Of a stretch of DNA of 53,066 nt, positions 41,025 to 50,838 are shown in pieces. Source of the DNA: an uncultured Lachnospiraceae bacterium (GTDB lineage: Bacteria; Bacillota; Clostridia; Lachnospirales; Lachnospiraceae); assembly GCA_947169235.1 (NCBI GenBank), contig CAMVOY010000010.1:1-53066 (forward strand), read 5' to 3'. Numbering within the stretch: the first letter of the stretch is position 1; each line of letters starts with the position of its first letter. Below the pieces are notes generated by a model. It ran no database searches, was not told where the DNA came from, and worked only from the letters and a program-made list of their open reading frames with translations. The position numbers and the translations under genes are program-made.

Positions 41025-41388
41025 GCACAGACTGCGTGTCGCACTGAAATACTATGAGGAGCTGACAGGTAGACCCGAAGGCGGGATATCGCCTGACGAA
41101 GCTAAACAGGAGCTTATGCGCCTGAGAATACAGATCGGGTTTTTCCAGCATGAACGACTGATCCACCTGATCGTGACCGTTCTCTTCGGTCTGGCGACCG
41201 TGATAACAGTCCCGGCCTACCTGGCCATACAGGAGCTGGCTTTACTGGTCTTGGGAGCCCTTTTCATCGTACTGTTGGTTCCGTACATCATCCATTATTT
41301 CCACCTGGAAAACGGTGTACAGCAGCTCTACCTGTATCACAACGAATTAGAGCTTTTGGCGAACCCCGGATACAAAAAGATATACTGA
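41017..41388 (+). CDS. Small membrane protein, unknown function (123 aa)
   Basis: It overlaps the leuA-araC gene by 8 nt, and its ribosome site AAAGGAG lies in the end of that gene. The N-terminal 45 residues are charged and helical; two membrane helices (about 50-70 and 73-93) and a short tail follow. No family recognised. The overlap implies co-expression with the fusion. A terminator follows. Confidence 0.75.
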   Translation: MYKHRLRVALKYYEELTGRPEGGISPDEAKQELMRLRIQIGFFQHERLIHLIVTVLFGLATVITVPAYLAIQELALLVLGALFIVLLVPYIIHYFHLENGVQQLYLYHNELELLANPGYKKIY

Positions 41389-41406
41389 TAGAGTGATGAT
41401 ACAAAA

Positions 41407-41433
41407 AGGTCCGTGCTTATGCGCGGACCTTTT
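41407..41433 (+). terminator. Terminator after the leuA-araC operon
   Basis: AAGGTCCGTGC and GCGCGGACCTT pair around TTAT, followed by a T-run (41430-41433) on the plus strand and by A-rich DNA on the other side, so it may also end the opposite gene. Confidence 0.85.
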
Positions 41434-41469
41434 ATCATGTCTTGAATGTGTAGTTCTTCTTTTTGAGTG

Positions 41470-42360
41470 TCAATAGCTTTTTCCACGCCTTTTATTATAA
41501 AAGAACATCCATAGCGCCATCGCGACTATGATGGCATAACCTATGATACTTAAAGCATCGGGGACCATTCCAAATATGAAGAATCCCAGAGCTGTCGAAA
41601 ACAAAAGCTGTGTATAATCAAAAACAGATATCTCCTTCGCCGGAGCGTAGTAGTATGCAGCCGTGATCGTAAACTGACCCAGTGCTGCACTTGCCCCGCA
41701 CAATAGCAACATCAGTAGCTGATACCAGCTTAACGGAACATAAGTCATTATCATGATCGGGGTAAAAACGATCAGCGAGCTTCCGGAGAAAAATAAAACC
41801 ACGAATGAACCTTTCACTCCGTACATTCCTGCTTTTCTTAAAAACGAATATGCTACACCCGCACCGACTCCACCCAGGAGTCCGATAAGCGCAGGGAGGA
41901 ACTCCATGCTTGAAAAAGATGGTTTAACTACAAATAATCCTCCGATAAACGCGATAAATACGGCTAAACCTTGCGAAACCGTAAATTTCTCTTTTAATAT
42001 AAACAGAGAAGCCAGCACGGCAAAGAACGGGGACATCTTGTTCAGGATAGATGCATCAGACAGCAGTAGTCTGTCTACCGCGTAGAAGTTGCATACTATA
42101 CCGATCATTCCAAATGCGGCTCTCATGGAGATGGGAAACCATGCCTTTTTCGGTATATGAAGTTTCTCCTTTGACCTGATAAGGGCCACCCCCGCCATGG
42201 CAAAGGCGACCAGATTTCTAAAGACTGCTTTTTCTATCGTAGGCACATCTCCTGCCAGCCTTATGAAGACAGCCATAAGTGCAAAGAAGAAAGCAGATGC
42301 TATCAGATACAGAACTCCAAGGTGGTATCTGTTTATTTTTGATTCATCAACCTTTTTCAT
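41470..42360 (-). CDS. DMT-superfamily transporter (EamA family)
   Basis: The start is ATG at 42360 (MKKVDESK), which overlaps the stop codon of the upstream methyltransferase (ATGA). The 296-aa product has about ten membrane helices in two EamA repeats. Members export or import small metabolites such as amino acids, nucleosides or their analogues; the substrate cannot be told from the sequence. Confidence 0.88.
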   Translation of the reverse strand: MKKVDESKINRYHLGVLYLIASAFFFALMAVFIRLAGDVPTIEKAVFRNLVAFAMAGVALIRSKEKLHIPKKAWFPISMRAAFGMIGIVCNFYAVDRLLLSDASILNKMSPFFAVLASLFILKEKFTVSQGLAVFIAFIGGLFVVKPSFSSMEFLPALIGLLGGVGAGVAYSFLRKAGMYGVKGSFVVLFFSGSSLIVFTPIMIMTYVPLSWYQLLMLLLCGASAALGQFTITAAYYYAPAKEISVFDYTQLLFSTALGFFIFGMVPDALSIIGYAIIVAMALWMFFYNKRRGKSY

Positions 42361-43307
42361 TTTTTCGCTGACCACCTTCCACTCGCACCACACGGGAGGA
42401 ACATATTGACGCTTTTGCCTTCCGGTGCAGATGCGTTTGTGACCCTAAGCCCTATCTCCTCTGCGCTTACCTCCCCGCCGAACCGCGGTGTGATAAGTGT
42501 ATCCAACATATACCGCAGCACAGCCGGCTGCAGTCCTGTCGTATACGAGTTTATCAAAAAGAAACCTGCGTCATCACTCAGAAGCTCAACGCTTCTGGCT
42601 ATCAGATCATAGACGGCTTCCTCTATCTTCCATATCTCTCCCTTCGGTCCCCTGCCGTATGACGGCGGATCCATAACGATACCGTCGTATTTGTTGCCGC
42701 GACGTATCTCCCTTTCGACCAGCTTCACGCAGTCATCGACCAGATATCTGACGGGCGCATCGGAAAGGCCGGATGCCGCGGCGTTTTCCTTCGCCCAGCC
42801 TACCATCCCCTTTGCAGCGTCTACATGCGTCACTGCCGCGCCTGCTGAAGCGCAGGCTATGGTGGCTCCACCTGTATACGCAAAGAGATTCAGCACTTTG
42901 AAGCATGACGGATCATGGAAAGGATCGCCGGCACACTCCGGAACATAAGTCTTTCCGGATGTTTTTATCTTTTCCGCCATCCACTCCCAGTTGACCGCCT
43001 GCTCAGGGAACAGACCTGTATGCTTGAAGGTAAACGGCTTCAGATTGAACCTGAGCGGTGTCTCTCCTCCAAGCTCATATCCTATTTCCCACTGCTCCGG
43101 CAGATCGATAAACTCCCACCGTCCGCCGCCCTTCGGGCTTCTGTGATAGTGGGCATTTTTCTTTTTCCACTCAGGAGCGTCATGAGGTGTATTCCATATC
43201 ACCTGCGGATCAGGACGCACGAGAATATAGTCACCCCACCTCTCGAGCTTCTCTCCGCCCGAGGTGTCGATGACCTCATAATCTTTCCATCCGTCAGCTA
43301 TCCACAT
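42357..43307 (-). CDS. Class I SAM-dependent methyltransferase, RlmI/RlmK-like
   Basis: The start is ATG at 43307 (MWIADGW), 6 nt after GAGGTG; the GTG three codons upstream is inside the ribosome site. The 316-aa product has the SAM-binding motif VLNLFAYTGGATIACASAG, a VDAAKGMVGWAKENA acidic strand, and the catalytic motif DPPSYGRGP, as in the 23S rRNA methyltransferases RlmI/RlmK C-terminal domains. The N-terminal PUA domain of RlmI is missing. The target is probably rRNA but not certain. Confidence 0.85.
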   Translation of the reverse strand: MWIADGWKDYEVIDTSGGEKLERWGDYILVRPDPQVIWNTPHDAPEWKKKNAHYHRSPKGGGRWEFIDLPEQWEIGYELGGETPLRFNLKPFTFKHTGLFPEQAVNWEWMAEKIKTSGKTYVPECAGDPFHDPSCFKVLNLFAYTGGATIACASAGAAVTHVDAAKGMVGWAKENAAASGLSDAPVRYLVDDCVKLVEREIRRGNKYDGIVMDPPSYGRGPKGEIWKIEEAVYDLIARSVELLSDDAGFFLINSYTTGLQPAVLRYMLDTLITPRFGGEVSAEEIGLRVTNASAPEGKSVNMFLPCGASGRWSAKK

Positions 43308-43368
43308 GTGTATCACCTCATCCGTTCATCTGTACTTATCGCAGACAAATTGTCGCCCCAAACGACTT

Positions 43369-43563
43369 TCATTTTTTGTTTTTGTTAAAAAAGTTTTTAA
43401 CTCCTCCGGCAACATCCATGGCCGCTCCTTCCAACATCCTGGCAGCTTCATCGACCTTGCCTTCGAGTCCGTGTTCCTTTACAAACTCACCGATCTTCTC
43501 ATCGCTTTTGTTCAGGAAATCATAAGCTTTTTCTTTTTTCTCTTCAAATGCATCCTTATCCAT
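43369..43563 (-). CDS. Small charged protein, unknown function (64 aa)
   Basis: GGAGG lies 6 nt before the ATG. The product is a hydrophilic, helical protein with many Lys and Glu and an amphipathic stretch, somewhat like CsbD or other small stress proteins, but without a recognisable motif. It sits 13 nt after purB on the same strand. Confidence 0.7.
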   Translation of the reverse strand: MDKDAFEEKKEKAYDFLNKSDEKIGEFVKEHGLEGKVDEAARMLEGAAMDVAGGVKNFFNKNKK

Positions 43564-43576
43564 TTCAATCCTCCTC

Positions 43577-45031
43577 TCAGACGTTGATCTCTGCCTTCAG
43601 ACCCAACAGATCTTCATTTGCTTTCAGCACCGGACGAACCTCATTCTCGATATACTCTTTCACCTGGCTCGGAGCACGTCCGACATAACGTGAAGGATTC
43701 ATCGTGCTCTTCAGTTCCTCGAGCGTCATCGGGAAGGAGTCATCCGCTGCGATCAGCTCCAAAAGATTGTTGTCGAGGCCACGCTCTTTGACATTGGTTC
43801 CTGCCTCCATGGACAGCTTTCTTATCTTCTCATGCAGCTCCTGACGGTTTCCTCCCGCCTTTGTTGCATCCATCATGATGTTCTCAGTAGCCATGAACGG
43901 AAGCTCGGCCATCAGATGTTTTGTGATGACTTTCTCATATACTACGAGTCCGTCGACCACGTTCAGATACAGATCCAGGATACCGTCTATCGCAAGGAAT
44001 CCCTCAGCTACCGATAATCTCTTGTTCGCCGAGTCATCCAGTGTTCTCTCGAACCACTGTGTCGCAGATGTGATCGCCGGGTTCAGCGCATCTATCATAA
44101 CGTATCTTGACAATGAAGCAATACGCTCCGAACGCATCGGGTTTCTCTTGTACGCCATGGCGGACGATCCGATCTGTCCTGTCTCAAACGGCTCCTCGAC
44201 TTCTTTTAAGTGCTGGAGCAGTCTGATATCATTTGAGAACTTGTGAGCAGATGCCGCGATACCCGCGAGTACGTTTATCACACGTGTATCAAGCTTTCTC
44301 GAGTAGGTCTGGCCGGATACGGAGAAGCACGAATCGAAGCCCATCTTCTGTGCGATCATCCTGTCAGCCTGACGGCATTTTTCCTCATCTCCGTCAAAAA
44401 GCTCCAGAAATGATGCCTGTGTTCCCGTCGTTCCCTTTGATCCGAGAAGCTTTAAGGTGCTCATCACATAATCAACATCCTCCAGATCCATCATCAGCTC
44501 CTGGATCCAAAGAGTAGCTCTCTTTCCGACCGTCGTCGGCTGAGCAGGCTGAAAATGCGTAAACGCCAAAGTCGGGAGATCCTTGTATCTCATCGCAAAG
44601 GACTGCAGTTCATCGATCACGTTGACGAGCTTTTTCTTTACGAGTTTAAGTCCCTCTCTCATAAGGATCACATCGGTGTTGTCCCCGACATAGCATGACG
44701 TGGCTCCGAGATGGATGATCTCAGCTGCCTTCGGGCACTGCTGTCCGTATGCGTATACATGGCTCATAACATCGTGGCGAACGATCTTCTCACGCTCTCT
44801 CGCCACTTCGTAATTGATGTCGTCCTGATGGCTTTTCAGCTCTTCGATCTGCTCATCGGTTATCCTCGGATTACCTTTATCATCGGTGAGTCCCAGCTCC
44901 TTTTCAGTCTCTGCGAGAGCTATCCAGAGCTTTCTCCAGGTGCGGAACTTCATATCCTGAGAAAAGATGAACTGCATCTCCCTGCTTGCGTACCGCTCCG
45001 AAAGCGGGCTTGAATATACATCTGTTGCCAT
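43577..45031 (-). CDS. purB: Adenylosuccinate lyase
   Basis: The start is ATG at 45031 (MATDVYSS), 7 nt after GGAGG. The 484-aa product belongs to the fumarase/aspartase superfamily; the signature loop SSAMAYKRNPMRSERI contains the catalytic Ser, and the TSCYVGDNTDVI and GTTGTQ stretches form the other active-site regions. It acts twice in purine synthesis, releasing fumarate from SAICAR and adenylosuccinate. At 484 aa it is longer than the ~430-aa Bacillus form and closer to the eukaryotic-like type. Confidence 0.95.
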   Translation of the reverse strand: MATDVYSSPLSERYASREMQFIFSQDMKFRTWRKLWIALAETEKELGLTDDKGNPRITDEQIEELKSHQDDINYEVAREREKIVRHDVMSHVYAYGQQCPKAAEIIHLGATSCYVGDNTDVILMREGLKLVKKKLVNVIDELQSFAMRYKDLPTLAFTHFQPAQPTTVGKRATLWIQELMMDLEDVDYVMSTLKLLGSKGTTGTQASFLELFDGDEEKCRQADRMIAQKMGFDSCFSVSGQTYSRKLDTRVINVLAGIAASAHKFSNDIRLLQHLKEVEEPFETGQIGSSAMAYKRNPMRSERIASLSRYVMIDALNPAITSATQWFERTLDDSANKRLSVAEGFLAIDGILDLYLNVVDGLVVYEKVITKHLMAELPFMATENIMMDATKAGGNRQELHEKIRKLSMEAGTNVKERGLDNNLLELIAADDSFPMTLEELKSTMNPSRYVGRAPSQVKEYIENEVRPVLKANEDLLGLKAEINV

Positions 45032-45113
45032 GTTGTCTCCTCCAATCAATTTTAATTTTAAATTAATTCTATATTTACTAAACTATAGTTGTAGTCATCT
45101 ATTTCCATGGGTT

Positions 45114-46238
45114 CTACTTGCTGTAGAACTCTTTGACTTTATCAATCTTTGCTCCCATTCCTGCCAACAATCTGTCCGCGATCACAAGGTTCACCACAGA
45201 CTCGACCACCACTACGGCTCTCGGTACGATGATGGGATCATGACGTCCCTTCACCGAGATGTTCACCGACTCACCGGATGTGTTCACCGTCTGCTGCTCC
45301 TTCGATATGGAAGGTGTCGGTTTGAACGCTGCTCTCAATACGATATCCGATCCGTCGCTGATGCCTCCGAGTATCCCACCTGAGTGATTGGTCTGCTTTC
45401 CGATCCCTCCCGGGGTCGGGACAAAGCTGTCATTATTCTGTGAGCCGACCGCGGAGGCAACCTTCATCCCGTCTCCAATCTCGACTCCCTTTACCGCTCC
45501 TATAGAGAATAACGCCTGACCGAGAAGCGCGTCAAGCTTTTTATAAACAGGATCTCCTATCCCGGCCGGAACGCCCGTGACTATGCACTCTATCATGCCA
45601 CCTGAGGAGTCTCCCTCACTCATCAGACCTGACAAATACTCCTCTGCCGCCCCCGATGCGTCGGGATCCGGCATACGTAGCGGACTTTTTTCTATCAGCT
45701 CGAGAGACGGAACACTGCCCGGAGTACCGTCGTAGATATTGTTCTCGCATTTATGCGGTCCGATCTGACTCACATAGGCGCGGGTATGTATCCCCAGCTC
45801 GCCCAAAAGCTTCTCCGCGATGACTCCTGCCGCAACTCTGGCCGCCGTTTCTCTGCCTGATGATCTGCCGCCTCCTCTGGGATCTCTGAACCCGTATTTC
45901 TTGTCGAAACCGAGATCAGCATGTCCCGGACGATAGTATCCCGCCACCTCAGAGTAATCAGATGACCTCTGCGAGGTATTTTTTATCATAAGAGATATGG
46001 GCGTTCCCGTGGTCCTTCCCTCAAACACACCCGAGAGGATCTCCACCTCATCTGCCTCACTTCTCGGCGTCGAATAGATCGTCTGTCCCGGGCAGCGTCT
46101 GGCCATGGCCGCAGGGAAATCCTCTTCACTTAAGGGGATCCCCGCAGGGCAACCGTCTATCACAACGCCCAGCGCTTTTCCGTGAGACTCACCCCATGTG
46201 GAACATGTGAATACGTCTCCAAAAACCGAACCTGCCAT
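45114..46238 (-). CDS. aroC: Chorismate synthase
   Basis: The product is 374 aa. Signatures GESHGKALGVVIDGCPAGIP, the RPGHADLGFDKKYGFRDPRGGGRSSGRETA stretch (seen in parts) and GSQNNDSFV with KQTNHSGGILGG are those of chorismate synthase, which converts EPSP to chorismate using reduced FMN. GGAGG lies before the ATG. It has its own promoter and is followed by purB. Confidence 0.97.
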   Translation of the reverse strand: MAGSVFGDVFTCSTWGESHGKALGVVIDGCPAGIPLSEEDFPAAMARRCPGQTIYSTPRSEADEVEILSGVFEGRTTGTPISLMIKNTSQRSSDYSEVAGYYRPGHADLGFDKKYGFRDPRGGGRSSGRETAARVAAGVIAEKLLGELGIHTRAYVSQIGPHKCENNIYDGTPGSVPSLELIEKSPLRMPDPDASGAAEEYLSGLMSEGDSSGGMIECIVTGVPAGIGDPVYKKLDALLGQALFSIGAVKGVEIGDGMKVASAVGSQNNDSFVPTPGGIGKQTNHSGGILGGISDGSDIVLRAAFKPTPSISKEQQTVNTSGESVNISVKGRHDPIIVPRAVVVVESVVNLVIADRLLAGMGAKIDKVKEFYSK

Positions 46239-46302
46239 ATCACTCCTCCATGACGAGCACAGTTTCTCGCCATTTTTATACGTTTTTATGATTTGCCATA
46301 TG

Positions 46303-46331
46303 ATTATATCATCTCATCGACTTTATTGCAA
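46303..46331 (-). promoter_or_regulatory. Promoter of aroC
   Basis: On the minus strand: TTGCAA (46326-46331), a 17-bp spacer and TATAAT (46303-46308). Confidence 0.8.
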
Positions 46332-46365
46332 CCTTCGTATTAACCGAATATTTACAAATTAATGG

Positions 46366-46421
46366 TTGAAACATACCTTCTAATCTGATATAATAATGCA
46401 GTATGTATGGGCTCGCCCATA
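46366..46421 (+). promoter_or_regulatory. Promoter and leader hairpin of secA
   Basis: TTGAAA (46366-46371), a 17-bp spacer and TATAAT (46389-46394) form a near-consensus promoter. A small perfect inverted repeat TATGGGC/GCCCATA (46406-46421) lies just downstream in the leader; whether it regulates secA is unknown. Confidence 0.8.
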
Positions 46422-46461
46422 TAATTAAGAAGAAAGATTAAGTAAAGAAGGTTATAAAAAA

Positions 46462-49017
46462 ATGGGATTAATTACGAAAATAGTGGGAACACACAGTGAG
46501 CGCGAGGTAAAGCGCGTCATACCGATCGTCGACAAGATCGAAGCTCTGGAGCCGACGATGGAGGCTCTTTCAGATGAGCAGCTCAAGGCAAAGACCGATG
46601 AGTTTAAAAAAAGACTCGCAGACGGCGAGACTCTCGATGATATTCTCCCGGAGGCTTATGCCGTAGTCAGGGAGGCATCAAAGAGGACCATCGGACTCAG
46701 ACATTTCCGCGTACAGCTGATAGGTGGCGTCATCCTTCATCAGGGACGTATCACCGAGATGCGTACCGGTGAGGGAAAGACCCTCGTATCTACTCTCCCG
46801 GCTTACTTAAATGCCCTCGAGGGTAAGGGAGTCCACATCGTGACGGTAAACGATTACCTGGCTCACCGTGATGCCGAGTGGATGGGTGAGATCCACAGAT
46901 TCCTCGGTCTGACTGTAGGCGTGATCTTAAACTCCATGGACAGCGATGAGCGTAGAGAGGCTTACAACTGCGATATCACATATGCGACAAACAACGAGCT
47001 CGGATTCGACTATCTGCGTGACAACATGGTCATCTATAAAGAGCAACTTGTTCAAAGAGAATTAAACTATGCCATCGTCGACGAGGTCGATTCAGTTCTT
47101 ATCGACGAGGCGAGAACACCGCTCATCATCTCAGGTTCGAGCGGCAAATCCACAAAAATATACGAGGCATGCGACAACTTCGTCCGCCAGCTCAAGCGCG
47201 GTACCGAAAAAGAGCTCTCCAAGATGGACCTCATCATGAAGGAAGAGTCAAACGAGACCGGAGACTATGTCGCAAACGAAAAAGAAAAGACCGCCAACCT
47301 CACCCAGCAGGGTGTCGAGAAGGCCGAGAGATTTTTCCATCTGGACAACTTCGCCGATCCCGAGAACTTGGAGATCCAGCACTGTGTCAACCTTTCACTG
47401 CGTGCGCACGCTCTGATGCACAGAGACAAAGACTACGTGGTACAGGATGATCAAGTCCTCATCGTCGATGAGTTCACCGGACGTATCATGCCGGGCCGTC
47501 GTTACTCAGACGGTCTTCATCAGGCTATAGAGGCAAAGGAAAAGGTAAAGGTAAAACGTGAGTCAAAAACACTTGCGACCATCACGTTCCAGAACTTTTT
47601 TAACAAATACCATAAGAAATGCGGTATGACCGGTACCGCCGTAACTGAGGAGAAGGAGTTCCGTGAGATCTACGGTATGGACGTCGTAGAGGTTCCGACC
47701 AATCTCCCTGTTCAGCGTATCGATCATCAGGATTCAGTATACAAGACCAAACGCGAGAAGCTGAATGCTGTCGTGAATGATATCAAGGAAGCTCATGAGA
47801 AGGGACAGCCTGTTCTCGTGGGTACCATCAACATCGACGCATCTGAGGAGCTCTCGGCGATGCTCAGCAAACAGGGCATCAAGCACAAGGTCCTGAATGC
47901 GAAGTTCCATGAGATGGAGGCAGAGATCATCGCCGATGCAGGTCAGATGGGAGCTGTTACCATCGCTACCAACATGGCCGGACGTGGTACGGATATCCAG
48001 CTTGGCGAGGGCGTCAAGGAACTCGGTGGTCTGAAGATCATCGGTACCGAGCGTCACGAGTCCAGACGTATCGACAACCAGCTGCGTGGACGTGCCGGAC
48101 GTCAGGGAGATCCCGGTGAGTCAAAGTTCTATATCTCACTCGAGGATGATCTGATGCGCCTGTTCGGTGCTCAGAACCTGATGAACATGTTCAACTCACT
48201 CGGAATCCCCGAGGGCGAGCAGATCCAGCACAAGATGCTTACGAACGCCATCGAGCGTGCACAGAAAAAGATAGAGAGCAACAACTACGGAATCCGTAAA
48301 AACCTTCTCGATTACGACCAGGTAAACAATGAGCAGCGTGAGATCATCTACGCTGAGAGAGCGCGCGTGCTAGACGGAGACAACATGCGCGAAGTCATCC
48401 TCGGAATGATCGAGGAGCAGGTTGAGCGTTACGTAAGTCACGTGATCGGAGTCGATCAGGGACCGACCGCTGAGAATATGGCAGAGCTGAATGAGCTTTT
48501 GCTTCCTATCATCCCTCTCGAGCCTATCGGTCCGGCTGATTACGAGGGCAAATCAAAGGAAGAGCTCACACAGTATCTGAAGGAACGCGCCATCCATCTG
48601 TATGAGAGCAAGGAGGCTGAGTTCCCTGAGCCTGAGCAGATCCGCGAGATCGAGCGCGTGGTCATCCTGCGTGTGACCGACTCTCACTGGATGAACCATA
48701 TCGACGATATGGATCAGCTCCGTCAGGGTATCGGACTTCAGAGTCTCGGCCAGCGTGATCCGGTAGTTGAGTACCGTATGCAGGGCTTCGACATGTTCGA
48801 GGAGATGATCACATCCATCCGCGAGGAGACCGTAAAGATGCTCATGCACGTACGCATCGAGCAGAAGGTCGAGCGCGAGCAGGTGGCTGAGGTCACCGGA
48901 ACCAACAAGGATGATTCCATGGCTCCTACCCAGAGAAAGGTCGAGCAGAAGGTCGGAAGAAATGATCCATGTCCATGTGGTTCCGGCAAAAAATACAAGC
49001 ATTGCTGCGGCCGTTGA
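46462..49017 (+). CDS. secA: Preprotein translocase ATPase SecA
   Basis: The product is 851 aa. DEAD-motor motifs: Walker [14 protein letters not shown], Walker [16 protein letters not shown], and the second motor domain with NMAGRGTDI and [13 protein letters not shown]. The C-terminal linker is followed by the zinc-binding [14 protein letters not shown] motif that contacts SecB, ribosomes or lipids. It drives secretion of unfolded proteins through SecYEG, which the signal-peptide proteins at 11-25 kb would use. The prfB gene follows after 57 nt. Confidence 0.98.
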   Translation: MGLITKIVGTHSEREVKRVIPIVDKIEALEPTMEALSDEQLKAKTDEFKKRLADGETLDDILPEAYAVVREASKRTIGLRHFRVQLIGGVILHQGRITEMRTGEGKTLVSTLPAYLNALEGKGVHIVTVNDYLAHRDAEWMGEIHRFLGLTVGVILNSMDSDERREAYNCDITYATNNELGFDYLRDNMVIYKEQLVQRELNYAIVDEVDSVLIDEARTPLIISGSSGKSTKIYEACDNFVRQLKRGTEKELSKMDLIMKEESNETGDYVANEKEKTANLTQQGVEKAERFFHLDNFADPENLEIQHCVNLSLRAHALMHRDKDYVVQDDQVLIVDEFTGRIMPGRRYSDGLHQAIEAKEKVKVKRESKTLATITFQNFFNKYHKKCGMTGTAVTEEKEFREIYGMDVVEVPTNLPVQRIDHQDSVYKTKREKLNAVVNDIKEAHEKGQPVLVGTINIDASEELSAMLSKQGIKHKVLNAKFHEMEAEIIADAGQMGAVTIATNMAGRGTDIQLGEGVKELGGLKIIGTERHESRRIDNQLRGRAGRQGDPGESKFYISLEDDLMRLFGAQNLMNMFNSLGIPEGEQIQHKMLTNAIERAQKKIESNNYGIRKNLLDYDQVNNEQREIIYAERARVLDGDNMREVILGMIEEQVERYVSHVIGVDQGPTAENMAELNELLLPIIPLEPIGPADYEGKSKEELTQYLKERAIHLYESKEAEFPEPEQIREIERVVILRVTDSHWMNHIDDMDQLRQGIGLQSLGQRDPVVEYRMQGFDMFEEMITSIREETVKMLMHVRIEQKVEREQVAEVTGTNKDDSMAPTQRKVEQKVGRNDPCPCGSGKKYKHCCGR

Positions 49018-49074
49018 CAACATCATTTTCATATGGTGTGACAGACAACGACGCAAACGGTTTAGGAGAAAAAA

Positions 49075-50181
49075 ATGGTAGCACTCGATAACATAAGAAT
49101 AGAGCTGCAGGGCTATGAAAAGCCCTTGGAGGAGGTCAGAAAATCCCTCAACTTAGAGGATAAAAAGCTTCGCATCTCGGAGCTTGAGAGAAATATGGAG
49201 GCCCCGAACTTCTGGGATGATGCGGACGCTGCTTCCGCATCCATGAAGGAAGCCAAGGACTTGAAAAGCATAGTCGAGGAAGCCGACGGATTGACTTCAG
49301 ACTATGACGATATCATGACCCTGATCGAGATGGGCAACGAAGAAAACGACGAATCTCTGGTGCCTGAGGTCGAAAACGAGTTCGAAGAATTTAAAAATAG
49401 ATTTGACACTTTGCGCATTTCCACCATGCTCACCGGTGAGTATGATATGGAAAATGCCATCCTTACTCTCCACGCCGGAGCAGGTGGCACGGAGAGCTGT
49501 GACTGGGCCAGCATGCTGAGCCGTATGTACCAGCGCTGGGCAGACAAAAAAGGATACAAGGTTGAGATACTCGATTCCCTGGACGGTGATGAGGCAGGAC
49601 TCAAGTCCATCACCATGCAGATAGAGGGGCCGAATGCATACGGCTACCTCAAAAGCGAACACGGCGTGCACAGACTGGTGCGTATATCACCTTTCAACGC
49701 ACAGGGTAAACGTCAGACATCCTTCGTGTCCTGCGATGTGATGCCTGATATCGAGAGAGAGATCGACATCGAGATCGCGGATGATGACATCCGTATCGAC
49801 ACATATCGCTCGAGCGGAGCCGGTGGTCAGCACATCAACAAGACCTCCTCTGCTATCCGTATCACGCACTTCCCGACAGGTATCGTCGTACAGTGCCAGA
49901 ACGAGCGATCACAGCATATGAACAAGGACAAGGCTATGCAGATGCTCAAGACCAAGCTCCTTATTCTCAAGCAGCAGGAGAACCTTGAAAAAGAACAGGG
50001 TATCCGCGGCGAGCAGATGGAGAACGGTTTCGGCTCTCAGATCCGTTCCTACGTGATGCAGCCTTACACCATGGTTAAGGATCTGCGCACCGACGCCGAG
50101 ACAGGGAATGTCCAGGCGGTCATGGACGGAGACATAGACATGTTTATGAATGCATATCTGAAATACATTAATGAGCAGTAA
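49075..50181 (+). CDS. prfB: Peptide chain release factor 2 (without programmed frameshift)
   Basis: The product is 368 aa, a single uninterrupted frame. It has the GGQ motif (SSGAGGQHINKTSSA) that triggers peptidyl-tRNA hydrolysis, and RF2-type sequence around the anticodon-like loop. Most bacterial prfB genes carry an in-frame TGA near codon 25 read by a +1 shift; here the matching region (SLNLEDKKL) reads CTC AAC TTA GAG with sense codons, so the autoregulatory shift is absent. It recognises UAA and UGA. It lies between secA and the CheW-like gene, as secA-prfB is ordered in many Firmicutes. Confidence 0.95.
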   Translation: MVALDNIRIELQGYEKPLEEVRKSLNLEDKKLRISELERNMEAPNFWDDADAASASMKEAKDLKSIVEEADGLTSDYDDIMTLIEMGNEENDESLVPEVENEFEEFKNRFDTLRISTMLTGEYDMENAILTLHAGAGGTESCDWASMLSRMYQRWADKKGYKVEILDSLDGDEAGLKSITMQIEGPNAYGYLKSEHGVHRLVRISPFNAQGKRQTSFVSCDVMPDIEREIDIEIADDDIRIDTYRSSGAGGQHINKTSSAIRITHFPTGIVVQCQNERSQHMNKDKAMQMLKTKLLILKQQENLEKEQGIRGEQMENGFGSQIRSYVMQPYTMVKDLRTDAETGNVQAVMDGDIDMFMNAYLKYINEQ

Positions 50182-50211
50182 GGTTTATGCTTCGGATTTG
50201 GGGGGATTGCT

Positions 50212-50838
50212 ATGAAGGAAGTTGTATGCTTTTACCTGAAAGGTCGTGAATTCGGCGTTGATGTGTCTCAAATGAGAACGATCGCAAACGAAACCACGCT
50301 CATGCCCAGAGAAGGGCTCCCTTCGTTTGTCAAAGGGATCGTGGATATCCACGGTGAGCAGATACCTCTGGTCGACTACGAACAGATACTGAAGATCCCT
50401 GACAACCAAAAAAGAAACGAACTCAGATATGTCGTGCTGAATGTCCCATGCGGTGCATTCGCTATCGAGTGCGACGGAGTTTCCGAGATCGTGAATGTTG
50501 AGGACAGTTCGGTACAGGGTGTCCCGGGATTTTTTAACCAGGATGGAACAAATTACGCTGATTGCGTGATACAGAAAAAGAATAAAGCACTTGTGGTCGT
50601 AATGAATCCGGCCGGCATGCTTACGAAGGAACAGTCATCAGAGCTCAAAAAGGTAATTGATGAGCTCGAGGAAGAGCGCCGGGAAGCCGAGAGAAAGCGT
50701 ATCGAGGAAGAACGTCGCCGCAAGGAAGAGGAGAAACGTCAGCGTGAGGAAGAACTCGCGAGGATGAATGAAGAAAACAAAGATTCGGGAAACTCTGATG
50801 ATAAACCGGATCAGTCACAGGAGGAAGACAATGAGTAA
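50212..50838 (+). CDS. CheW-like coupling protein with charged coiled-coil tail
   Basis: The product is 208 aa. Residues 1-140 form a CheW domain (VCFYLKGREFGVDVSQMRTI, GIVDIHGEQIPLVDY), the receptor-kinase adaptor of chemotaxis. Residues 145-195 are a very charged Glu/Arg coiled coil (EEERREAERKRIEEERRR) with an acidic end, not found in classical CheW, so it may scaffold a different complex. GGGGGA-type ribosome site precedes the ATG. The end overlaps homoserine dehydrogenase by 8 nt. Confidence 0.88.
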   Translation: MKEVVCFYLKGREFGVDVSQMRTIANETTLMPREGLPSFVKGIVDIHGEQIPLVDYEQILKIPDNQKRNELRYVVLNVPCGAFAIECDGVSEIVNVEDSSVQGVPGFFNQDGTNYADCVIQKKNKALVVVMNPAGMLTKEQSSELKKVIDELEEERREAERKRIEEERRRKEEEKRQREEELARMNEENKDSGNSDDKPDQSQEEDNE

